Source: Dromaius novaehollandiae (Eukaryota; Chordata; Aves; Casuariiformes; Dromaiidae). From it: a stretch of 64,000 bases of DNA. The position numbers were made by a program, and so were the translations under genes. Location: the NCBI RefSeq assembly GCF_036370855.1, contig NC_088105.1, positions 8,251,619-8,315,618 of the forward strand, written 5' to 3'. The notes under the pieces are model-generated. The model made no database searches. It was not told where the DNA came from and saw only the letters and a list, made by a program, of their open reading frames with translations. Positions 24,077-36,700 of the stretch are shown here, one piece after another. The first letter of the stretch is position 1, and each line of letters starts with the position of its first letter.

Positions 24077-24583
24077 AACAGCTGTCTCGCCGTGAGCAGG
24101 GCCTGAGGCAGCATGCTCACACGTGGGCAGTTTACACCACCTACTTGGCAGGGCCGGTGGGGCAAAAACCCCACAGAGACCTGCATCATCTTGAAAGTGA
24201 ATTTGTTAGCAGAACGTGACAGGTAATTAAGTGGAAGAATTTGCCAGCCAGCTTAATGAGCCAAGGGGGAGGTTGGTTTGTTCATTTTTTTTTTCTGCTT
24301 TGCTGCGGTGCATCTGTGCTAAGCTCCAGGGTGTTCCTGTGAATCCCAGGCCCCAGTGGATGAAAACACACCAGCCAGTGCCAATCACGGTGAGTGTGGT
24401 GACAGATTAGTGGACTCTAGAAGCAGGTTTGACACAGAATAAGCAGCAAGACAGGTGAAGAAAAAAACAAAACCATCTTGTTCACAAGAAATGTCATGAA
24501 GACGGTCTCTAAAAATGATTAACTGCAATAAGACTGTTTATAATCAAATGACTTTGCTTTTGTTTAAGAAAGGAGAAGTGCTA

Positions 24584-24589
24584 TTTATT
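24584..24589 (-). terminator. RGL1: AATAAA, distal RGL1 poly(A) signal
   Basis: The plus strand reads TTTATT. The minus-strand downstream sequence is T-rich but not clearly GT-rich. It may give the long 3' UTR form. Confidence 0.35.
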
Positions 24590-26289
24590 ATAGTATAAAT
24601 GCAGCAATATGAATTCATATATCACAAATACATTGTAGTTATCCTGAAGGGCTCTCCCCTCCTCCCCAAGTACTTTAACGAACAAAAGGGAGGTGGAGGG
24701 GAGATGTTATGTCAAATTCAGAGTGAGTCCTCCTGTAACATGCAAGGCCTCTTCGTGACAAAGGAAACTCCTGCAGTAGTTCAGACAATCCCAGCGTGAC
24801 TTTTAGCAGTTTTATCCTCCCCAGATGTTAAAGTGAATTGTGAAATGGCAGGTCCTCCGCGGGGCAGGGGAGGGGAGACAAGGGACAAGTGGAAAAGAGA
24901 ATGTACCAAAGGGGCAAGAAATAGCTACGATGCAAACTTCAAACTTTTGGTACTTTGTGCAGGGGGAAAAAAGCTTAACAGTTGTGAGGCCAGGAAGAAC
25001 CATAACATGATGGAGGCAAAGGGTGTAGACACTCAAAATGGAAGCTTTTGTGTGTTAACGCACTGAAGAAATCATTCAGTGACCCAAAGGAGACTGCTTT
25101 CATGAAGAACAACAAGTTGTAGAATTTGTACATAATCTAAGTTACCCAGTTACACAGGAACTCACTTAAGAAATAGCACAAAATATTCCACAGCAAGTAA
25201 CATGTTAGTGGGTATGGATGATGCAATGGGATGGTGTTTGCTTTGCCAGCATTTACCTTCAGCCCTCACCAATGAGCGCATTGCATTCCAGCAGCATGTG
25301 ACCAGACTGCCCGAGGAGGAGCATGATCATCTGCTGCCACTAAACGGGTAACGTAGATGAGACACTGGTTTACGTTGACAGGCCTTCGAGCTACGCTGCT
25401 GACGAAACAGACACAGACTCTGTCATCCTAAAAAACTTTGACAAATGAAGAAATGCATTACGGTAATGCTGGCACTATTAACAAACAGTGTAATATTGCT
25501 ACTGTACGTGATGCTGAAGGGTTAAACAATACTGAAGGAAGAGTATGGTGTAACTAAAGGGTTTAAGAAATGCTGCATTTCAGGTTCTGTGAGCATGAGT
25601 TATAGGAGCTGGGAGAAGTTGGGAAACAGTGAAGACACTGAAAGTGATGAACTTGAAGAGAATAACAGCTCAAAATGAAGAACAGGTAAAAACCAAGAGG
25701 TAGTAGTAATAAGACCTAAGAGAAGAAAATAGACTAACTTCAGGCAAATGTTTGTGAAAAAGTTTATATTATACTGATTGTATAATGATTACAGGTAAGC
25801 AATATGAAAAACCTTTTTGTATATAACCTTTTCTGAGGGTGAGTCATCTTAAAAAAAAATCAAGATTGTCTTCCTTTTAGGTTAATACAGTATTGCACAC
25901 TGACAGGTTGTGTATCCATACTTTACAAAGGACTGTATAGACATCAATGCATGCTTTCATTGAAATACAAAGAGAACGGAACGTCTACTTTAATCTTGTC
26001 CTAACTCAGGGCAGATTTTAAGGCTCAGTTATAAACTCAACATCTTTACCCTCTCACCAAAAGTACACTTTGTGTTTTTAAATTATTCAGAGTACAGAGT
26101 GCATGGTGCTATTTGTAAATGGCAATGATAAATTTTAAATAATAATGTAAAACATAGTATGACCCAACGTTGTTTTTGTGTCATGAGTTTATCACTGACT
26201 GTTAACATAATCTGAGCCCAGCTTTGAAATTTACTGCTATAGACCTGAAAAAAAAAATGCCCCAGACATGGATAAAATCAGTATTTAAG

Positions 26290-26295
26290 TTTATT
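26290..26295 (-). terminator. RGL1: AATAAA, proximal RGL1 poly(A) signal
   Basis: The plus strand reads TTTATT. On the minus strand AATAAA is followed by tgattttatcc, then gtctgggg and a T-rich run, a plausible cleavage and downstream element. Confidence 0.45.
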
Positions 26296-27595
26296 TTAAC
26301 TAATACTAATGTATCCCAAAGACAGTCTGTTCAGTAAGGGTTGTTTACAATCCATTGTCTCATTTATGGCTTTTTAAAATAAAACCCCTGTGTCCTTTCA
26401 AGGAAGCCTGTATTCTGGCAAGAGACATAGAAATATGTTATTTAAAGTTTCACAGAGAACATATGATTAAATTCATTATTCCAGCTGAAAGGATGTACCA
26501 TGTCTGGAAATTCATTTAATAGATGTATATAAAGAGCAAGGGAGGTGGTTGGAGGTTATGTGTAATAATGCTACAACTATATAAAAAAATCTCTGGTTGT
26601 TTTGGGCAATACAGTAAACCTGGCTGTCTCCTCTCAATACCCACTTTTAAAACAAAAGCTAATGTAGTTGCTTCTCATGGAATGAAAATGTGTATTAATG
26701 CAGGCAAAAGTTTTGCTCCTGAAGAGTGATTGCACATTACAAAGAGGTACATCAGTCATTTTGGAGTACATGCAAAAGGCATCGACTTCTGTTCAATAGG
26801 TTAGCAAAGCATAAGGAAAACCACGATGTAGTGGCATTAAGACAAGAACAAAATCCAGACAAGTAGTGTTTGAGTTTGCCTTGTTCATTAACAAATTGTG
26901 ACATTCATCCAAAAGCAAGTGCAGTCCATTCTTTTAATGTTCTTTGGAAAAAAATCCAAAATATGCATTTTTCTGGCTTTGAACAAGTGCAAAAAAAATA
27001 TTGCCAGCTGTGTGAAAGCAATACACACAATTGTAGTTTCTTCTTTTGTCTCCAGAGATGAGTGTTTTGGGGACATACCCACCCTGCTATTTCATGGAAG
27101 CAAATGCCTCCTGGAGGCAGCAACTGTTAGTAGCTCACGGCTCGCCCACACCTTCTGCAGACCAGTGCTCTCAGTCAGCTGGAGGCTGGCTGGGACCTTC
27201 TCCAGTTTTATAAAAATAAATTTAGATGTTCTGTGTAATACTGGCACAAAGGAAAATGTTTTCTCACAAGAAGAGTTGGCTTAGGCGGTGTTCTTAAGAC
27301 AACCAGTCCTGTTTTCCCCTGTAAATGGGGCCCTAACCTTCCTAGGCTAATGTGCAAAAGAAGAAATTCCTAGTCCAGACTGTCCCATAAATCCATGTTT
27401 GTCTGCCTAGCGCCAGATGCAGGGGAGGAGAGAGACACCTCTGGCTGTAGGTCTAGCAAATGCTTGCTTTGCATTTCAGTCTCAAATATTTTCCAAGCTG
27501 AATACTGACACATTCATCTGCGGTGACTCTGTAATACTGGATGGTAGCAAAAGTACTTTTCTCAACCAGTTCACCTGTATGTGGACTTCTCCCCT

Positions 27596-27783
27596 TCAAA
27601 GTGTAATTTTGCTGTGCCTGTTACTCCAGCACCCCCGTTTGGCAGTTCTGGGGAGTGTCAAGCTCGATCGGCTCCTCATTTTCACCTGCCCATCAACTGC
27701 AGCTTTTTTCCGCAGGATGAAATCGAAGTTCACCTGGCTGTTCATGGCGTAGAACACATTAGCGCTGTCTGGGATCACTAGCT
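27596..27783 (-). CDS. RGL1: RGL1 last exon, coding part
   Basis: After acceptor tttgcag the exon completes a Glu and gives 61 codons before TGA (complement of 27596-27598). [20 protein letters not shown] and FILRKK close the RA domain; the C-terminus is [20 protein letters not shown], an RGL1-type ending. Confidence 0.96.
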
Positions 27784-30700
27784 CTGCAAAAGAGGGAACA
27801 GCACAGGAGTTAACCATAAGCGCTTACAGTATTGTATATAGGTGAATTAAAGCAAGGGAAAAGCCAGGAAACTGATAAACAGACTGAGAATACACAGCCA
27901 GGCAGGGCTAGCACTAGGCCTGTTGATGTTTGTCATGGATTATATACAGTGGTTTCTTATCCCTTCCTTAGTGAAAAGAAATGCTGTTAGACCTAAAAGA
28001 TCACTGAGCAGGTTACAAAGATAGACACTAAAAAGCAAAGTCTTGCCTATGTCACAGCTGGCTGTGTAGCCAGGCCTCAGCTTTGCTGTGCATTTATCCA
28101 GGACAAGAGCGCAGCCTGTCAATTAATGCCACAGTGTCACTTATTTACTAGATTCTTCAATGCATCTTGCATTGCATCTTGCGAGGTTGTTAAACTTTAG
28201 TAACACACAGAAGTCTGTGTTGCATAGCACTGTGCTGGCCCCTTTCCTATTTCTGTTGTGCCTCTAAAGCTAAAGCTGCAGCAGCTGGCAACCATGGGAA
28301 GTTGTTCCACAAAAACAAGGGTTGTGGAGGCCAAGAGATGGAGACCAAACTCAGCCCAAGCCCAGCCTGGCATAGGCTCTGAAAGCCACCCCAAGATGAG
28401 GCTGTTACACGTGCTGAAAGCTCTGCTCTTGCACAGCTGAAGCATGTGGGCCTGCTGTAATCTTTGGGTGGTCACTAGGCCTTTCACTTTTCAGGGAAAT
28501 CAAGCAGCTGCTCTTCAGAAGATAGATAGCTCTACAGTTGCAATGCACATATGAAGGTCTAGCTGAAAACCCACATGTCAACTGTACTCCTACAAAGGAA
28601 TATGCTGACAGGCGATGGTAAGTTAAGTAGAGGTTTATTCTCACTAACACGTATGGTAACAAGACTATGGCAGCTCTAAAGTTGCTTCGTATTTTACTCC
28701 TTCCTTCAAACTCTAGCAGAAATTTTTAAGCAGCAGCAAAGCTCTGCATCCTTACCTTTGTCCTCAGAGATGACCTGTACAAGCTCATAATCCTCAGCAG
28801 CGTCAGATTCAAGGTTGTGCTTTGACATAGCTCTCTGGATGACAGCAGGAGTTTTGTCTTGGCTAGTTAGCTGAAAAGGCAAATTTGCAATGAGAGAGTC
28901 TGCTTATTCACTTTATATAATAATTATGATTTAATAACGAGTAAAGGTCTACTTTCTGTTCACCACTGGGTCTTGGAAAGGATTTCAGAAAACTGAGAAA
29001 TTATGCTGGGTCACTAATGAAATAATACATACTGCTAAATCATGGTATTTGTGACATTTGTTGTTTTTTAATTCAAGACGACAGACACTGTACTACCAGA
29101 GACAGCAGTAAATCACACAGTGTCTGCTCTTCTGAGCAAACACTTCCTCTGAGCAAACACTAGCCATAAACTTCCACATAAATAACTGCCCCATCTGCTG
29201 TTTGTGGACATCAATTAATCTGGAGTCTCATGTGCTAAGTACTGTCTTTGGCATCTTGCAAAGACTTCTGGCCTTGGAACTTAGTTTACTGTCTGCCACG
29301 GAAGTGCTGTCCGTCTGGAGCAGACACAGGGATCTCTCCAGAGCCTAACGAAATCAAAAGGAAGATCTGTCTCACTGGTGGCAGAATTTATCAGACCCTG
29401 AGAGAACTTCTATTTGCAATTTGGGGGGTGGGGGGGTGGTCAGTTCCTTTAAAATCATAAAACTAGTGAATGTGCTAAGAAATACCCGTGTTTGTTTGTC
29501 CCCTGCCGTCCTGCCCCCGCAAGCCCCTAAGCGGTCTGGAGCGTTGGCTCCGCAGCGGAGGCTCAGGCAGGTGTCTAGCGAGATCAGATACAGGCAAGTC
29601 ACGCTACCCAGCAAAAGCACTGCCAGCACGGCGCTGCGCGCCCTGCGCTATCGACCCAGGGTTCTCCAAGTCCCTCGCTGGGACCAGCACTAAGGGTAAA
29701 ACCTGAGAGCTGGTTTATTTCACACCTGCAAGCTGCAGCCTTTCAGCCAGTTCTTACCAGCTAGACACAGCACTGCCTCCTCTTCTCAACCGGTGGGAGC
29801 GAAAGCGTTAGTGGGAGCACGCGGGCAGCCTAGGCCCCGAAGAGCTGCGCTGCGGAGGGCAGCACAGCAGCGGCTGTGCCACTGGACACGCTCCCCTAAA
29901 CAGAGTTCAAACCCTGACGCTGGTTTCAGAGCAGTGGGAGCCCAGCACGGAGGACTCCACAAAGCAGGCGCCAGCGTCCACTGCTAATGAATGGCAGCCT
30001 TCACTGCAGAGGGAAGCTGCGTCATTAAACAGCTTGCCAGCTCCCTGGGGTACCGCTCCTTGTTTGCAGGGCCTGACTCCTGGGGAAGGCTTCTCCAGGC
30101 AGAACCTTGCACGTCATCTTGGGTCAAAACTAACACTTAATTCCACACTGGAGAAAAAGCAACAAGCGCCAGAGCAGAGGGACGGGAGCAAGTACTTGAC
30201 TTGATGAGAATGTTTGAGAATGTAATGTCACTTAGAATTTTTGATAAAATACAAACTAACTTCAGTTTCAAAACTAGAAATGTTCACAGAGATACTCTGC
30301 TGTTTTCATACTTGTCATTCATATCACGCTCCACCTATTTTGAATTTTAAGGGTGTGCTTGTCACTTTCACTTTCAAGACAGTTTTAATTAATTGGCTTA
30401 ATAAATCAGTATTTTCAAAACTAAAAGCATTTTGCAAACACTCTTTAAAACAGAAGGTGTTTTTTTTTCCCAAAACAGTAATTTCAGACTATCTTAATGA
30501 GAAAAGTATGGGAAAAACATTAAAATAAAAACAGGTCAGCATCACAAACTCCTGAAGTCATCTTTTAAAATTGTCTCACAGCTAACCAGCGTCAGTAAAC
30601 AGACATAAAAAATCTACAAAGAGTGAACAGTGGTTGTGTCCCAGGCCCTTGGGGTGTTCCGCAAAGCCTGCAGAACGCAACGCACACTTCCACTTGCATT

Positions 30701-33700
30701 GCCCAGCAATTCAGGATGAGTGATGGACAGTGTGTAGCTGAAATACCAGGGGGTATTTCAGAAGTTGGAACGTACTGTAAATACTAGATTGTCAATGCAA
30801 GTTGCATGAAAGAATCAAGGGCACAACCTAGCCATAGTTATTTCAAATCTTAGCTACTCTTACGCCAAGGCTGAGACCTTGGGTTTTAGCAGTCACCCTG
30901 AATGAAAACACATCACCAGCGATAAGAGTGTTTTGCTGTTCCACGCCACTTACCATGATGCTCTTGTACATATTGCCGTTGTTGTCTTCTACGCTGATTC
31001 GGATGATGCACGTATCTTCGTTCTGCTGGTTGTAAACAGGAGGCAGCACTGTTGAGGTAATGGATGTCACGGAGATAGAGCGCTTGTGGATCTTGGGATT
31101 GGAGGACAAGAAGGGAGGGGATGAGATTACGTTGGTTAAGGATGACACCCCTGAGGAAGACGTGTCCATGGAATGGATGGATGAACAGGAGGAGGAGGAT
31201 TCAGAGAGCTACATAACAGAAAGAAAAAACATAGTCATAAACTTGACACTTTTTTTGGTCTTTCTAGAGGAGGAACCTGAGCAAGCATGAGGCACATGTC
31301 AAACCTCAGTTATCTCTACTTTGTCCAGGGGGCTGGCAGTGGTATTCTTTGCCTCTACAAAAAGTGAACTTGACTTGATAATTTCATCATCTTAATGAAA
31401 ACTCATCATCTTAATGAAAACTTACTTTCAATTCTGTGTGCTAGACACTGTGCTGCTGGCTCTTGCCCATCTCCTGCCACTCCTAAAAAGAACAGGCCAG
31501 GAGGTGGCAGCAGATACAACGAACAAAATGAAGTTGTGGGCTTCCAACTGAGGACTGAGAATAATTTGGAAAGAAAGCAGAGCGCCCAGCAGGTCGCCCT
31601 TGTCCTGCGTCAAGTTGGAGCCTTTACACGGGGAGCTGGACTTGTAACTGATGTGAAAAAAATGCACATGCCTCCCTGTCTCCCGCATCTCCTTGACTAT
31701 TCTTTCTCCTCACTGGAAGCTACCTCCTTGCCTTCTGCTGCTCAGGGTCTTGTCTTTCTCTTCATCTGCCTGTTCAAAAACTGCTGGGAGAGTGTCCCGC
31801 TCCAACTTGCTCACTTAAAGCACTGTAACAACTGTTCTGCCTAAACAATTTAAACAATTCAATTACATAGGTGCTAGCATCTGGGACCACACACTTCATC
31901 TGGGTTTAAGAACATTTAGTGCAATTTAATTTAAAATAGCCATAAGCTAAACCGCAATGTATCACTCTTCAGCAGAACATCCCTAAAAAGCCTTTCACCA
32001 ACACAATTAATACAGCTTATGTCAAAAGGGAAGAGTCTGCCCACAAGAAAGACCTCCCTGTGGATCCCCCCCATCAGATCCCTTCTGCTTGTCTCCTGTC
32101 TTAGTAGCTTGTCTCCCGAAGGCAACAGAGCGTGCCTGGCACATCTGCTGTCGGCATGAACACCCACAGCTTCATCTTTATGCTCATTTTGGCTGTGGGA
32201 CATCCCAGCTGCCAGCGTGCAGGCTTTGCCTCCATAGCCAAAAAAGGGATTTACTGGCATGCTGTTAAAGTGTCTTTGTGTGAGACACTTGCTGCACATG
32301 CTCAGAGTGCCCACAGAAAGCCGGTGTGACCTGCAAGGTGCGGCAGCTGCCTTCGTGCTGCACACCAGCTTTCCCCAGGGGGGTGAAGCCTGAGCACCTG
32401 AGTCAAGGCAAGACACTCATCTACGCACGAGGGAGCTACAGTGAGGTCAAACCTGCGAGGCTGGCAAGCACTCACCTACCTACCTATCGTGGTCAACTGC
32501 AGCTGCTCTGCCTTCCCCAGGGGCTCACTGTGCTGTCACCAATATACACCAGCTTTCATGCCTAGAGAAAACACCTTTGCCGGAGTGAAGTCACAGCTTT
32601 ATTGCAGCTGGGCTTTCCTTACTGAGCATATGGTTGCTGAAGCAAAGCTTCCTTTTTCCAGCTACAGCTACTTCCAGTGACTCAGCATGACGAACATGGC
32701 AGCAGACTGCTAACAGCAGATTAACTCATCAAACCTGTGATATTCTAAGAGGAAATGACTTGCTTTTGATCTTTCTCATCTTCAAACGATACTTCTCCTG
32801 TTCCATTTGTTTTTATTTGCAGGAGCGTATAAATCCTCTTGTCCATGTCACCACTAACGTCACACTGCCATGCGCTGGGGAGAAGCACCAATATCTGCAG
32901 GCGTGCTGCTCAGACTGCTCCCCCCACTTCCCACAGTCGCTAAGGTGGAAGTGCCATCAGTCTGCCCCATCCCTCTCAAAAAAGGATCATCAGGGACTGA
33001 AAGAAAAATTAACCTTACGCTCCTACAGAGCCTCATCTGAAACCAAAAACCCTGTCAAATACCACAAGAAAATCTGGTTTCAGGGAAGGAAAACTAATCT
33101 GCCTCGTATCTTGGCAACACAAAAGGAATCATGCAAAAAGCCTGACTGGATTGCTTCCATTTTTGTACATTTATTTTTAGAGTCTCTCCATTCCACTAAA
33201 AGCAATGCTCCAGTCAAGACTAACAATGGGCTTGAGCAAACACCTAGGTCCTGCCTGCAAGTATCAACAGTCTCTCCTACAGTATTTGTGCTGGCAGCGA
33301 GCCCCAGACCGTACCTTTTTCTGGGGCTCATCAGGAGTGTCTATGGGAGTGATGCAGACTTCCTCAGATTCAGAATGATTAGACTCGCACGACGAAACAC
33401 TGACAGAGTCCATGCTTTCACCAGAGCTCCCACTTGGAGTAGATTTGGGTTGCTCTTTGGTGGGTGTGCTATTGGTGATCACCTCTGATCCGAGGAACAG
33501 TCTAGTACAGAAAACAAACCATAACAGCCAGTAAGCGGAAGCAGAATAGTGCTGGGTTGAGCAACACTGTCACTTGGTTCGAAAACCTTATTTTTTTTTT
33601 ATGTTTTGTTTTCCTATGTTGAGTGGCCTATTGTTTTCATTTCCTCTATAGTGTTTATATGATTTGTCAAGAGAATTTGTTAAACACTAGCACATACAAT

Positions 33701-36700
33701 ACCTTCTTGACCTAGTATACATGCCAGCTGCAAGGCCAAAGGCAGAGCTAATACGTAAGTGGTATACACTAGACTCCCCTTCCATCTTTTAAATTCTCTT
33801 AGACTTGCTTGCCAGGGAGTGATTGACTTGATGCGTTTACAAGCCAAGGGAAGAGGTGCAAGTTAGAGGCTTGGCAGCTGGCTCCACCTTATGCACTCCT
33901 ACACACTGCTGCCACGTCCTGGTCCCACTGGCACGGCATCTCAGTCACCATGAGCGAGTGGAATGGTGCATGAAAGGCAATGCATGACCATCTACCGGGC
34001 AAAGGCCTTCCAAAAGCAAATTCACCCCAGCTGCAAATTCTTTCACTCAGTAAAGTTGTCCCAGATACCAGCTTTTCTCTAAGAGTTTAAATGTGCATGT
34101 ATGCAATGAGGAGATCACAAGAAAGTGTAAATTATAGGCGCTCCGTCTCCAAGACTCATTTTTAAATGCAGGCCAAGTAAATTTAAAGGAGTGTCAAAGG
34201 AAACAAACTTGTATAATACATAAGGTAGAGAAACAAGGTGAGTTAGATGTTATGTCAGCACCCAGTGAATGATTTAAAACAACCTGAGAGGTGTCACTCA
34301 CCATTTCCAGGAAGAATGATGACAGTCTCTTCTACACTATAATTTGCAACATATATTCAGAGCATGCATGAAACAATTCTTTAGACAAATACTGCACAGG
34401 GCAAACAAAGATGATGCTATGGTAAATTACAATAGCACAGCACTGAAAGGTAGTCCGAAAGAAGAGAATAAAGCCAGTTCTCAGCAGTGACAATTCTTAC
34501 ACACAGCTTAGGCACGAGCAAGGGAGATGCAAAGGAGAGGCAACTGAGCTCAGGCACCTTCATCTTCAAAGTGCAAGTCCTCCTAACTTTTCACAACCAA
34601 CTCAGATGGACTAATCGAAACACTTTCCAATCAGCTACTCTGATTTTTTGCATATCAGAACTCAAATCCCTTGACTGAAAAGTCCCTTCTTCGTTTAGAC
34701 CCTAACCTGAAATACTGCTGATGTGAAATGAATGTCTACCAGCTGTTCTGAAGAAACTAGGTGAAAGAACCAAGCAGGAAAGAACAGTTAAGAGCTGATA
34801 ATGCTGTTAAATTCACTATTTTTCCCCTCGTCATGATCACGCCACTGGTATGTGGGAGTCCCTTCCTACCTCCTACCTTCTCACATCAGGTTCAAATTCC
34901 TCACCTTTAAGATACTTTTACTTTGACCCCTTGCTCTCTGCTTTCATTCCCTGCTGCTTTCCCCAGATTCCTGCTAGTCTATTGTTTCCCTTGTCTCCTT
35001 AGCTACACACCATTGTTCTTCACCCATAAGGTATTAGACTAAATTAGACCATGACCTATGATTATTTTACTTCTCTAACTTGAAGGCAGTTAGGAAGATT
35101 ATTTCTATTATCTAATGCCGTTTTACTAACCTTTTCATATTAAAATCCTGCAAGGAATTTTTGCATGTGTATAGTAAATTAGGCTAATAATAGGCCAGAC
35201 TTTATCTTCATTTACTCTGTTTTGCATTCAGGGAAGTTATTACACAATACCACACTGAACTGGTAATTCAGGACTAAAATTGTTCCTTTTTTTCTGACAC
35301 CTTAAAAAGGCTTGTTGTTTCTAATCTCTTTCATCATTAGTAATCTTCATGATTACTTATAACAATAGAAAGGGACAGTTTCAGACAGAAGTATGAATTT
35401 CTAGCTGACAGTGTCTCTTTAAAGTAATACAATGGTCTGGATTCCCAGCCAAGTTTCTCAGCTGGTGAAATGAGTATTTCTTGTTTGATTTATTCAGGTT
35501 CATATTGACACACCAAATGCCACCAGCCCCTGTCGTACTCACAGGCTGAGCCTCTTCACCATGCTTTTCCGAGGTTTCGGTGACGTGGTGCTAGTGTCAG
35601 CAGCTGCTTCAATCTCACATGAAAGGCTGTAACTGCAGAACAGAGACAACTGGCTTAATTTTTAAAGACAATGCTATTAGCTAGATATCTCTAAGTTGCA
35701 ATATTCCAGAGAGAGAGAGAAATCTTCAGTTATTCCCACTTCAATAGAAGACTGTAACTGAAGAGGAATTGTTTACCATGGTGAAGGGGATACTTCATTC
35801 CTTTAAAATAATTTTAAAGACTAAAAATGTCTTAATATCTAGCAGATATTAAAACGTGTCTTAAACAGGTTGTTTTGGGTTGGGCTAGCAGTGTGTGCAG
35901 TAGCGTAGAACTCAGCAAGGGCTGCAAAAACCCACCGCAAACACCAGGGATGCATTTATCTGGTCAGTGCTCAGTGAGCTCTGCGTTGCTTTGGCTACGC
36001 TGCTGGCAGCATCCGCCAGCCAATCGCTCAGCGACTGCATCTTGATGTGCCTTAGGATTGTCTTCTGAGCACGTGCGGCTGGCTGCATGGACAGGCAAGA
36101 CGCAGCAGACTATCATATTTCAGTCAGAAACCTTTTTTCCAATCTCAAAACTAAATCTTGCTAAGTGTTAAACAGGTTTTCTACAGCTGTTTAGTAGAAG
36201 GCATATGTATTTTCATTCTCCTTGACTAGCAGTATACGTAAGTTCCTGTGAGAAGTTATCTAAAGCTCACAGAGCTCATTCAGATGGGTGCAGGATAAGA
36301 AAAGTCTGCTTCACCAACTGGATCGATAGCCTTACCTCTCCTCCTCAGTTAAAAGCTGCTGTCTCCTGAACCACTGGATGAATTTTTGGTCTGGTGTCAT
36401 GCAATAGCTGTTACATGCAGATTGCAAGAGCTTAATTTGGGCAATTACTTCAAATTCCTAAGAAAATAAGTAATCAAATAGGAATTTTAATTAGAAAACA
36501 AGATAAAGTCTAATGGAGACTCATTCATATACCAAACACATTCAACAACAGAGCCAGGACAAACTTAGTGGGACCTCAGGTTCAGTTTCAACTGAGTAAC
36601 TGGCTGTTTCAAGAGTCACAAAGCAGTTTTTCAAACAACAAAATCTGTCCTGTTTTGGACAATCCTTAATGTGCATTGAAATGTGAACATTTTATCAAAA

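Larger units (their letters stand above)
22691..24565. other. Intergenic gap between convergent COLGALT2 and RGL1
   Basis: This is the stretch between the inferred 3' ends. It holds C runs, a tetranucleotide/CA microsatellite, a CpG-dense patch at about 23570-24130 and a GGGGT repeat. No gene is recognised; open frames at 23226-23942 resemble no known protein. Confidence 0.55.
24565..27595 (-). other. RGL1: RGL1 3' UTR (inferred, longest form)
   Basis: The stretch downstream of the RGL1 stop on the minus strand is AT-rich, especially 25400-26560, which is typical of a long regulated 3' UTR. Two AATAAA signals on this strand (26290-26295 and 24584-24589) would give UTRs of about 1.3 and 3.0 kb. 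Open frames within it resemble no known protein. Confidence 0.5.

Noticed and set aside
32760-33488. 242-codon + strand open frame
   Set aside because: It runs antisense through RGL1 exon 33315-33501 and intron. The amino-acid composition looks random and the RGL1 reading on the other strand is certain.
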